Part shown: one piece after another, positions 21,579-64,000 of the stretch
Layout: every line of letters begins with the position of its first letter
Position numbering within the stretch: the stretch's first letter is position 1
NCBI GenBank assembly: GCA_026929865.2
Contig: CM049403.1
Coordinates: forward strand, 4,581,501 to 4,645,500
DNA length: 64,000 nt
Reading direction: 5' to 3'
Source of the DNA: Hyperoplus lanceolatus
Lineage: Eukaryota; Chordata; Actinopteri; Uranoscopiformes; Ammodytidae
Notes under the pieces: model-generated
Seen by the model: only the letters and a program-made list of their open reading frames with translations
Told to the model about the DNA's origin: nothing
The model's database searches: none
Position numbers and translations under genes: made by a program

Positions 21579-22825
21579 CAGGCCCGCCCACAAAAATGGC
21601 TGGGCCCCTGAAAAAGGACTGTTTTGTGATTATTATACTGTATATATTTTCAAAAATAGTAGCACATTTCTGACTTACTTACACATTTATTGTTTTACCC
21701 TAAAACTCAAGCAATTGCTTAATATTCAACAGATTTTTACAAAATAAGATTGGTTTTCTTGAGTATTCACTAGGTTTATCACAGGAGCAGGCAACAACAA
21801 AGGACACTGTCACAGATATCGCCTATGCCCTAAGGTGCAGTAAAGAACTGGTCAGACAGCCTTATGGTGTGACACCTGGGTCTGGTCTATGCAGTATGTT
21901 CAGTATGTGACATGAAACTCATGGAACATTTTTCAAATTGTACCTGGCTGCTCGTGTCAACCTGAAGACAAAGGTCAAAGATGTTGGACGTTATTGTCCC
22001 CAAAGGGAAATTCTTTAACACAAAAATGTAAGTTACGAATTTAAACGTCTTTGTAGACTCAGGAAAATAACAGAGTAATAACCCTGTCCACTTTATAAGA
22101 ATGAAGAATAACAACAAAAAATACACCTGTTTTCTGTTTTACCTGAGGGGTCCAAATACTTTTCGCAATTCATAGAATAACACCCAGACACAAGTAGCAG
22201 AATGACTCAGGTAAAAAAATCCATATGCCAAAACTGTACAACAAAAACAATATATAAAAACCAAATTTTGTAACCATATGGCACACAAAAAAGGAAAGGA
22301 AAGTAAAGGAAAGTAAAGGAAATGAATGCATAATTGTTTTGAAGAACTACATTTATCTGATGTGGAGACACCTGAATTCATCAAGGGATTTTTTTTACTG
22401 TAACTCAAATTTAGAAAAGCTCTTCAAGACTAGATTATTTTTGGAGAGTAATCTCTAGCGAACACTTGGCGAATGTTTGTTTATGTTTATACTAACCATG
22501 TTAATATTTGTCTCTCAGAGCCAGTGCCCCGCCTAGCCCATTCCCCGAAACGTCAAAATCGTAAATATAAACAGCTATTGGCTCTGAGCCAGGCTTTTTA
22601 AAATTGGTTAGCGACTTTTTTTCAGCGTGCCGTGCACACAGGACGGACATAAAGCGGAGGGTAGCGGAGGAGTAGATATTGGCAAGTTTTAAATGGTTAT
22701 AGTGAATATTTCTGTTAAAAATAATGTTAAGTTTAGTTAGGTCCTTGGCCTCTGAAGACCATGGGCCCCCCAAGGGCAGGGCCCTAGAAAGCTTTCCCAC
22801 TTTCTACCCCTTATGAGCGGCCCTG
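21579..22825. mobile_element. hAT-like non-autonomous element with 8-bp target duplication
   Basis: The left end is CAGGCCCGCCCACAAAAATG. The right end is CCTTATGAGCGGCCCTG, so the termini read CAGGcCCGC and CAGGGCCGC inverted. The 8-bp direct repeat GTAGAAGC occurs at 21571-21578 and 22826-22833, exactly at the borders. An 8-bp duplication with CAG-starting ends is the hAT pattern. The 1247-bp body has no transposase frame. Confidence 0.85.
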
Positions 22826-22833
22826 GTAGAAGC

Positions 22834-23537
22834 AAAGCTCTGGTAACAAGAATGAGCAGAAAGAGCAGTGGCTTGTGAATTGTCCTTTACTATTAAGTCC
22901 ACAACTCTGTCCTGCTTTGCAATCTAGCTTACATTCCCTTATACACATCCCAGCCACTCAGAATGTTTGACACACAGTGACAGTGTGGTATTGATGGTAC
23001 AGAATATGATGGTGTAGGCCTACTAGAGGGACAGCTTGAGTCTGGTTGGTAGGATTGTTATTTTTTTTTCAAGGTGAATAATCAACACAGTCTAACAGTG
23101 AAATGTGTTCTAACTACGTTGGCCCACAGCACATTCATTTAAATTGTAGGCTAAGAAAAATACTTGATAATCTCATGATTCCAGGGCTGTTTTTGTGAAA
23201 CTATTATTGATTGAGCTGTGGGCCACCACATTAGTAAACACTTCACTGTGAGACCTTATAAAACCTTATAGGCCTATATAAACTTATACTGTATATTATC
23301 TATGGTTGAAACATATGATCTATTGAAATCAGTTGATAAATAAGAGAATAGCGCCCTCTAGGGTCACACATTCTGATGGGTCACAGTTTGCGGTGCAGCG
23401 GAGCTGATCCGGAGCCGTGGCTGGAGCCCGGAATTTAGGTCACAGACACAGACCTAGTCAGCGGCTGTCACTTTGGACTCAGCCCTTAATACAAAATAAC
23501 ACTTTATACACGGACCTACCCAGACCCAAATGACTCA
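22834..23537. other. Intergenic DNA, nothing recognised
   Basis: No exon, RNA gene or named repeat is evident between the two mobile elements. Confidence 0.5.
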
Positions 23538-24549
23538 GGCCTTTCACACCGCAGCAAAATCGGAGCCGGTTCTGGGCTAGTTCGGAGCTAGAGACAGTGT
23601 TTTGGTTTCACAACGCCAAAGAACCGGCTCCGGCCTGTAAAAACCGGTTCAACTCAAACACCAGGATTGAGCAGGGTCTAAATCAAGAACTGCTTTTACG
23701 CCAGGGGCAGGAGGCGGGGTTATTCTTACCTTCATGGAGGGATTATCCTGACCAACCAGACCAACTCAAAGCTCAAACTTCATGCCCGCCATATTTAAAA
23801 ACACCGCTACTACGAGACGTAAACAGAACATAATTACCGAACGTAGCGATCAAATTGACCGGCGAAAATACGCTGTATGGGTCCTGTTTGCAAAGTAGGG
23901 TGACCAGATCCCAATTCACCAGATGTGGGACAAAGACTACGTTTGTGGGGGACAATGTGCCGTTTTTTTTAGCAAAATAAACTCGTGTCACCACCGGTAA
24001 TGCCAGAGACACGGCTTTCTATATTAAAAAACACTATCTTTAGATCAGTGCGCAGCAGTTAAGTTACTGTTAAACAAATAGAGCATTAAGGCTGCGGCTT
24101 CACATTAAAAGCATTTCACTGGCTTCACATTAGGATGGCACTGGACAAACGTGAGTTGGCTTTTATTTTGAAGTAACAGGAAAGTAAACCCACTGAGCCG
24201 AGCAAGGCGACACAGACAAATGGAGACACACACACACAGACAAACGGAGAGACGCACACTCACTCACTCACACACACACACACACAAACGGAGACATGTA
24301 AAAATAACATATTCGCCGCTGTTGTTGTGCTTAAAGCTAGCGGTAGCTTTAGCGTTAGCCACAAGAGCAGCGGCGGACACACACGTTTACAGTGACGTCA
24401 TGATGTTGCTCTCTTGCCGGCTCCATGGCTGGCTCTGGTAGTTGTGAAACCAACCGGTTAATAACTGGGATAAGGATGTAACCAGTTTTGAACTGGCCCC
24501 AGCACCAGCCCGGAACTGGCTCATGGTTCTTTTTGATGTGAAAGGCCTA
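23538..24549. mobile_element. Inverted-repeat DNA element (GGCCTTTCACA ends)
   Basis: GGCCTTTCACACCGCAGC at 23538 is matched by TTTTTGATGTGAAAGGCC ending at 24549. Subterminal GGAGCCGGTTC / GGAACTGGCTC words are also mirrored. It has no transposase. The target duplication is not clear. The frame at 23597-23833 is part of this repeat. Confidence 0.65.
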
Positions 24550-25900
24550 AATTCATTTGCTGCAATACAACAGAGTGCAGATATCTTCCTGAACACACGA
24601 TGGCAGCAGAGGCATCACATGGGCATTAGGACTTTGAATGAAGCACATTTACTAAAGTCCAGATTCATTATTAGAGTCTGACTCATTTTTTTTTACCTAT
24701 CAAATAAAGGACAATTTAATGATTATTCTACATCATTTAAGCATCTGGGTTTTATATTGCACTTTTCTGACTGCTGTAGCACAAGTTGAGGTTGAGACTT
24801 CAAGTGAAAGTAGCAATACCTCAGGGCAAACCTTGTTTAAGTAGAAGCACGATGGAGTTAAAGTATAAAAAGTAAAGGTGTCATTGGGCAGTAGAATGGC
24901 CCCTGTCAGTAACAGTGTTTTACCAGTACAGTGTTAAACTGACAGCGGCGTGTGTCTCAGTATGCAAGCAGCATTTAAAGATGTCACTCACTTTATACGG
25001 TTAGGTATTTCATCTAGCAACAGTTCATCTGTAGCCTGGTGCTACCAGACCATCGTACTTCATTTCATTTGTACAGAAGGGAAAATAAAATTTGGCCGGA
25101 AGTAGGCGGGCGGGCGGAGCCAGGCTAGTTCATCTGTAATGATGCTACACTTCATCATATTTCCTAAAGTTAGTTTAAATTGTGTGTGTGATGATTAGAT
25201 CTTCAAAGTAAGGACGACTGTCGGATAAATTCATCATAGGGGAAAAATACAGTATTGGCTAGAGATGTAGCAGAGTAGAGTACTGTATGTGACATGAAAT
25301 TGAAATACACAAATCAAGAACAAGTGCCTCAAAATCCTGGTGAAATGTGCTACGTGAATAACTGTTAGGCCTATACGTTATACCTTCCATTATTATATAC
25401 AAGGGTGACGTTTTTTAATACTTTATTTAATTTAAAAAAATATCAATTTGTACAGTTAAAAACAACAACCTACATGAAATCATATCTCCTGAGCATTTCT
25501 AAAGATCATTTCTGGCATTTTCTATGCTATAGTGCAGAGAGACAGAGATGAAATGGGGCAGAGAGGGGAATGCCCTTTTACAGAGTCTAGGCTGTGATTT
25601 AACACTGGCTTTTTTTTTCCAAGGCGTGAAGAGATATTAGAATTAACCCAGAATTTAGGCCAACATACATTGACTTCCTGTAGGGTTAATTCCCAGATTT
25701 CAGTGCTTTCACCTTGAAAAAATGTTTTGTCCTGTGAAGTGTGCTGATATTCCAGCCTCACACTAGGCATACATAGCCTACGTCAATGATAAAGGACATA
25801 ATCAAATCTATATTTAAGTTATGTATTCCTTCATTATGGGGTGGTACGGTGAAACAAAGCAGTCCATTTACTAATCCCCAGACAATGCCTCTCCCTCTTC
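24550..25900. other. Intergenic DNA upstream of reps2
   Basis: Apart from the 96-bp element at 25032-25127, no gene or repeat is recognised. The GC content rises toward 25900 as the reps2 first exon is approached. Confidence 0.5.
25032..25127. mobile_element. Very short inverted-repeat element, family D copy 2, with 9-11 bp duplication
   Basis: TAGCCTGGTGC at the left and GGAGCCAGGCTA at the right are inverted. GTTCATCTG is repeated directly at 25023-25031 and 25128-25136 (GTTCATCTGTA if the TA is counted). The 96-bp body shares TCGTACTTCATTTCATTTGT with the longer copy at 15638. Confidence 0.85.
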
Positions 25901-26190
25901 TTCCTGTGCTCTAGCGCCCCCCTCAGGCGCAAGCCCGACACTGCTACAATCAGCCATAATAGGCAGTGGGAGTGGACCGGTGGATGAGTCTGAAGCGAGC
26001 AGTCAGCCTGTCTAATTCTAACGAGGAGGAACCACACACTGTTGTCGTAAGGTGAACCCGCCCTCCTCCTGCCAAAAAAAAAAAGCCTCTTCCGACTTGA
26101 ACCAGGAGCCTGTGTTGTCCGTAGCAGGATGCAACATCGATCTGTTTGCTTGTAGCGCTGCTGCTCCATGCGTCAGCGGGCGGGGAGGCT

Positions 26191-58837
<32,647 letters not shown>

Positions 58838-60010
58838 CTGAGCCTGAAGTCTGGTTAGAAACTACACAGGTGTCTCCATCACACAATGAATGTTTGTGCC
58901 AGGATACGGAAAGCTGTATTTTTGTCATGGAAACATAAGAAATGTATAAGAGTTGACAATGGAGCAAAAAGTGCATTTCTGACTCAACGCACACAGGGTC
59001 CCACATCGAGATGTTACTCTGTTACTTTTAATGATGTTTTGCAGGGTTAAACCAGACTTTATTTTACTTTTCTTAATCACTGTATGATATGTACATGTAA
59101 AATCCATTGTTACTTTCTAACTTATTGTTTTCTCTTTAGATTTACTGTGTGTGTGTCCCCCCCCCATGAATCTTACTTTGCTTACAATGATAAAGTGCTC
59201 TAAGCTTGTCTTTTCATGTGTGGTCCAAAGCAAGTGATGGTGCTAGGGATTCATTTACGATTCTGGTTAACTTTTTTGCACTTCGTCTTCAAAAAAAATG
59301 CACATTTGCAGAGTTGTACTTGTTGTTTGGAAAAGGCCACATTTGATATGAGTTGGATTTAATTTAGCTGTGTTTTTTTTTTTTTTTTTTACAGCCGGCA
59401 TACACAGGATTTGATAGTTGACACTGAAGCAACTTGGACACTATTGACACTGGATTAGTTTCAAATATTCATTTTCTACCATCTTTTAATTTAAGCGCTG
59501 TCTGACTATGATTTACTTTTTAATCCTGTTATGTTTCTTTTTCAAAGGAAGAGTTAGTTCTTCCTTCACAATTCTACCGAAGTTCGAGTTTGAGGAAAAG
59601 CATGATTTTTGAAGCTATAACAAAGCAAAAACAGTGTCGAGTTAAGAGTAGCAACTAAAAAAGAAACAAGCACAATTTTTCCCCTAGTGTTTTGCCATAT
59701 AGATTTCAGAACAGCTAATGTCTGTCCAAGTAGATGGAGTTTTGACTTTATCTATGCATTAAAGTGGTGCTGCTCATGCTTGCTTTTTTTAACACCATTC
59801 TTTCCAACACATCCTGATTGTTTATGATGGCAAAGAAGAGGTTGAAAACAAAATGATGATGGCATGCGTCATACTGCATGATTTGCTATAATGATGTGGA
59901 GCATTGGATTGTAGAATTCACCTTAAGCTGTGCATACTTGAGCTCTGGGGCTGAAGACAATGATCAAACTACTCAATAAAAGTTGTCTATTTTTATGGCT
60001 TGTCATTGTT
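58838..60010 (+). other. reps2: reps2 3'UTR
   Basis: About 1.15 kb follows the TGA at 58835-58837 without a mobile element. It contains a C-run at 59157-59166 and a T-run at 59371-59390, and ends after the AATAAA at 59975. It is AT-rich, with several ATTTA words. Confidence 0.7.
59975..59980 (+). terminator. reps2: Poly(A) signal of reps2
   Basis: AATAAA in CTCAATAAAAGTTGTC is followed within 25 bases by a T/G-rich stretch (TTTTTATGGCTTGTCATTG). This is the classic arrangement of a vertebrate cleavage site. It is the first AATAAA I find after the stop codon. Confidence 0.7.
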
Positions 60011-63000
60011 TAATTATACCTTTTGATACAAGAAGATGTCTGTGTTAAGATATAACTTTACAGAGCAACATTCATTTTGTTTTAAACATTTCTCAAATTG
60101 TAACAGCAATGTAACAGCAACAGGAGAAAATTAACTCAGGAATTCCAAAAGCATTTGAACTTTGTCTCGCTCTTGAGACTCAAAAAGAGGGAGACATTGA
60201 TTGGTTAGTAGACATGAAAAGATGTCGTTATCGTTCGTACCGTTGGCAAAAGAGATCCCACACAGATTGCACTTCCCGACCCTCTCTAACTCCCCCCAAA
60301 AGCAGCTGGGCTTTTCTCCCCGACACAGACATAACAAGCGTGGGTCAAGCAGATCACCACTGATGGCCGTATTCCCAGACCCGCCGCCCAAGCACTGCCG
60401 TCCAGAAATATCTCACTGACACACTTGGCTCCCATTTATAGACACCTCACGCCTATTTCTCTCTCATTCATGGTGCTTTTCGAAGTCCTCACACGCTCCA
60501 GAGTCTGCCAAACGAGCTTACTTTGTTCCGGGGACTTTGATATGCATCCAGACAATTTTCCTTCCAGCTTTACTCACATGTTATATCATCACCATCCATG
60601 CTTATTTTGAGGCCTGAAAGCAGCTGGGCTACAGGGGGATGTCCTGTCAATCCGTGCACAACTTTAATCCACTGAAATACTCAACAACTATTGCCATTAC
60701 ATTTTGACAATCATGTTGCCCAGACAATGTAGTGTAATGTATTTGCTGATGATCTGACTTTAACCACCCACAAAGAGGTTGATAGTTGCACTTCATTTTC
60801 CCTGAAAACTTGAGGATGGACTACCATGAAATTTGACCACGCATTTATATCCCTCCTCAGCATGAATTTGAATGACTTCAGTGATCCTCTGACTCTTCAT
60901 TTAGCACCATCGTTGGGTCAAATCTACTACCACCGCCATACAATTGCAGTACAATGGTGGTAGGCAATGCTTCAAAGGTGCTACGAGGAACTTTTAAATA
61001 TTCCTGAAACCTTCTAATTTTTTCCTCTGATGATTATAAATTACTTGTAATAGCAAACGTCTTGTCATTGCTGATCAGTGCAAAGAATGCTATTTTTAGA
61101 TAGTTTTTCCTAATGCATGGGTCATGGGTACGCTATCCCAGGAACTACAGCTGGCGTAGAAAAACACTACTGCTTTTGTCCAAAGGCAAGGGGGCGCAAG
61201 AATTAACACAAACTGAAAGTTCCTCGGAGCACCTTTACAGAAGGAAAAGATAAGGTCACTGCAACCTGAAAATCTATTCAGTTTATCCTTGAAATGGAGT
61301 GGACATTTGTGCAAAGTTTGAATAAAATCCCTCGAAGCATTCTTGAGATATTGCGCTCACAAGAATGGCCCAGACGGATATAGGCTACCTACGGATGGAC
61401 AGACGGTCAATCGAAAAAACATAATGGCTATCGCCTGCAAGGTTAAATCATCATAATTTGTCCAGTATGTATGACACTAAAAACGTATTTGCAAAATAAG
61501 CACACTAACACTCTGATCGCTAATTAATAAAGAGTAAACTTGTTTAAAATCAGCACCTTAGCTTTTAGTCAGCATGTTCGCAGGCAAGATAGATAGATAG
61601 ATAGATAGGGAAATTGCAGCCTGCACATAACTCACTTTCATGATATGAAGTGTTGTACAACACTGAGCCTTGCAGAGTCCCAAAGATGATTATGACTGAT
61701 TGACCCCTTTTTGGTGGGTGGTTGAAACAATTTGCAAGTGAGCAGTGTGAGAGCATGTATTAGCTCTCCCACATCTGAAGGAAACTGTATGGAGAAAATG
61801 AATGAGTTGGAGTGAATGAGTTGAGTCTTGGAGACAGACGCATGATGCCAGACGACAACAACAAGGCACTCCAAGCTCCACCGTGCCATAACCAACATTT
61901 GGAACAGGCCCTGCATGTCACTACCTGCCCGCATCGAGTCACACTATCTCCCCCAATAGCTATTCTGTAGGTCTGATTTCATCCCATACATCAGGAGAGG
62001 AGCGTGTGTATTCATTCAGTCAGACTCAAGGCTTAACGGGGGAGCCATGCTCGCTGGACTATAAATACCACTTAAAAGTGTTTGCTTTGCATTTCAAGAT
62101 GACAGCTGCTCGAGATGAGGAAAGGCCATGTGTTGTCTCTAAGTATACGACTGTTTGATATAATTGCCATCTCGCTATCTCACACAAAGTCTGCAAGTGG
62201 CTTATGATTATACACGCGGTTATTGCTAGTATGGATTTCTCTGGCTGGAGACATGATATTATTGAGTACTCTCATACCCAAAAGAAAATAATCGGGGGGC
62301 CTTCATATATGTCACAGACAGGTTGTTGATCAGAATGGGTCTGAAACTAAAAGTTATTCAAATGAAAAGAAGTGACAAAATCGTGTAGTTCTCTTAATAC
62401 ACTGTAAATGTGCATTGGCTTCTCAATAACTGGTATCAGCCCCCCATCCCCCCCTCCCCCCGGTTGGCTTAAAGTTAAAGCTGACCCTTCTCATAACAAA
62501 GATTACCCACTTTTGTCTGTTCAAGTTGGCCCTTTTGTTGCAGCGCCATTACTCAGAGATGACGCCACACGCCGTCTCTCTCATCTCTCCTTTGTCCCGG
62601 GTGCGGGCATTGCAAAGGTTGCACTTCTGGTGTGTGGACATTAGTTAGGCCACAGGAAGGGCTTTTAGGCTGTCACCTCTGCCCATTCTGGCCCCGTCAG
62701 CTGCTGGGATTTAGCTAAACACTCCATTCAGCAAATGTGAATGAAGCTCGGCCCGGGCTGTCAGGTCATACAGGTTTAGAGGTGGTGGGAGCAAAGATGG
62801 AAAATATAAAGTCAAAATCCTAAGAGATTCATCACAAATTCAAATGAGGGGAATGAGGAAAGTCTTAAGCCCTATGAGTTGCAACTGAGATGTCTTTGGA
62901 AAAGCTATCATCCCCATATTGCTTCTTGCTATTGTCTGAAATACTCCACATTCCTTATGATGAGGCAATGTCGCACACAGAAAAATCCAGATGTTTTTTT

Positions 63001-64000
63001 TTTCCATGCAGACAGGCTAACCTGGGAGGCTGGCTGTCTCCCTCCACATCCACCTGTACTGCACACGTGGTACTGTAGATTCAAACCACGCCAGCATGAA
63101 TAACAGACGTGCTGTGATACTTAATCCAAGATATATGTTACATAACCTCTGTGTCATTTACTTACTTCTCTATAACTTTAACAATGAGCAGATACGTTCA
63201 AAGTGGGGCTGTAATAACCAGTATTTTCAATAAATCTGAGTATTATGTTTTGACCATAGGTTTTGACTTTAATTGTGTAATCGTTCAGTCAGAAATGTGT
63301 GAATATGTCCACAGATACATGCAACCTAACATATGGAAAACTATAGTTGTGTCTGACCTGAAAGAGACTTTCAATTTATCGTCATAGAAAACTTGGAAAA
63401 ACAGCAAATATTCACTTCAGGGAAACAGTGAATAATTTGCTTTCCAATGTTCCAATGTTTTAGGTAAAATGCTTACATTTCTCCTGGGATAGGCTACTAT
63501 TCCCTAATAAAATGTCAAATTTGAAAAACAAAAAAGGTGGGATATTGGCAGCTGAAACTTGGTTGACAAATCTCATGAAGGACATGAATATTTCCCTGTT
63601 ATATAATAAATCATTTTTCAAATGTCTTAAATCTGTTGTCACAATCGTGTGACTTTCTGTCAACTTTAGTGAGCAAATTTATCAACTAATCATTTCACCT
63701 CTGATCAAAAACCAGTGACCCTATAATGAGAATACACTTTGGATCTCCATTATGTAAGATAAGCGAGTTTATTATTAAAGGTGTATGTAGGCATATAGCC
63801 TATACCTCAGACCCAGGAAAGTAGATACAGTTAAAATATTTATCTTAAAATAAAAATATGAAAAGTTTTTATGAAAAATGTAGTTCTAACAAAGATTTTC
63901 CTGAACCGTTCTCCTATCATATGCCCATACCACTTGTATTGAGATGTGTGTGTGCAGCTCCCCTCCTCAAAGTGTTTCAGGACTGTTTCATGAGTCCTAA
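60011..64000. other. Intergenic DNA downstream of reps2
   Basis: No exon is recognised on either strand. It holds a family C MITE at 60974-61237, the degenerate repeat at 61255-61440, a (TAGA)n run of 5-6 units at 61587-61607 and a C-run near 62440. The stretch 62100-62800 has balanced composition and no repeat copy, and might contain conserved non-coding elements. This cannot be judged from one genome. Confidence 0.5.
60974..61237. mobile_element. MITE family C, short variant, downstream of reps2
   Basis: AAAGGTGCTACGAGGAACTT is mirrored by AAAGTTCCTCGGAGCACCTTT. The interior has GATTATAAATTACTTGTAAT, GTGCAAAGAATGCTATTTTT and CTGCTTTTGTCCAAAGGCAA. It is the best-preserved copy of the family here. 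Confidence 0.88.

Noticed and set aside
23597-23833. A 78-codon hypothetical protein
   Set aside because: It lies inside the GGCCTTTCACA inverted-repeat element and has no splice or start context; typical of noncoding MITE sequence.
26146-26190. An N-terminal extension of REPS2 upstream of 26191
   Set aside because: The frame is open but holds no ATG; the first ATG is at 26191, and the family also begins with a short Ala-rich leader.

Overview
The window is animal nuclear DNA, almost certainly from a ray-finned fish of the percomorph type. Genes are split into many short exons with GT-AG introns. (GT)n, (CT)n, (TA)n and (TTA)n microsatellites are abundant. A tRNA-derived SINE, a LINE, hAT-like elements and several families of small inverted-terminal-repeat elements crowd the introns and intergenic DNA. 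Coding exons are GC-richer than the AT-rich surroundings. No bacterial operon, CRISPR array, viral genome or stand-alone RNA gene is visible.

Three protein genes can be read. (1) On the + strand at 2304-11407 lie the last nine coding exons of a type II-like classical cadherin: the last part of EC3, then EC4, EC5, the membrane segment and a very long cytoplasmic tail. Its 5' exons lie upstream of the window. (2) On the - strand at 16228-18858 is a complete six-exon collectrin gene (cltrn/tmem27, 217 aa). (3) On the + strand at 26191-58837 is a complete 19-exon reps2 gene (678 aa), with two EH domains, proline-rich middle segments and a C-terminal coiled coil. Its 3'UTR runs to a poly(A) signal at 59975. 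All exon phases of cltrn and reps2 join without a frame break. In human, CLTRN and REPS2 both lie in Xp22.2, so this looks like a conserved linkage block; the cadherin beside them is not part of that human block as far as I recall.

Layout: 1-2303 intron DNA of the cadherin; 2304-11407 cadherin; 11408-16227 repeat-rich intergenic DNA with a SINE; 16228-18858 cltrn; 18859-26190 intergenic DNA with a (TA)n palindrome, a hAT-like element and another inverted-repeat element; 26191-60000 reps2, whose introns hold another hAT-like element (28842-30493), a Tc1-like MITE (40141-40512), a frameshifted Jockey-superfamily LINE (about 42510-46790), a third hAT-like element (52191-53337) and a nested pair of inverted-repeat elements (56100-58314); 60010-64000 intergenic DNA with a MITE and no recognised gene.

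The genes act in different places: cell adhesion (cadherin), apical membrane amino-acid transporter trafficking (collectrin) and endocytosis/Ral signalling (REPS2). I see no new multigene system. The points most worth a second look are the roughly threefold enlarged cadherin tail, two (TG)n tracts placed just upstream of cadherin 3' splice sites, an HNF1-like palindrome in front of cltrn, and a set of mobile elements with exact target-site duplications and nesting that allow relative dating.
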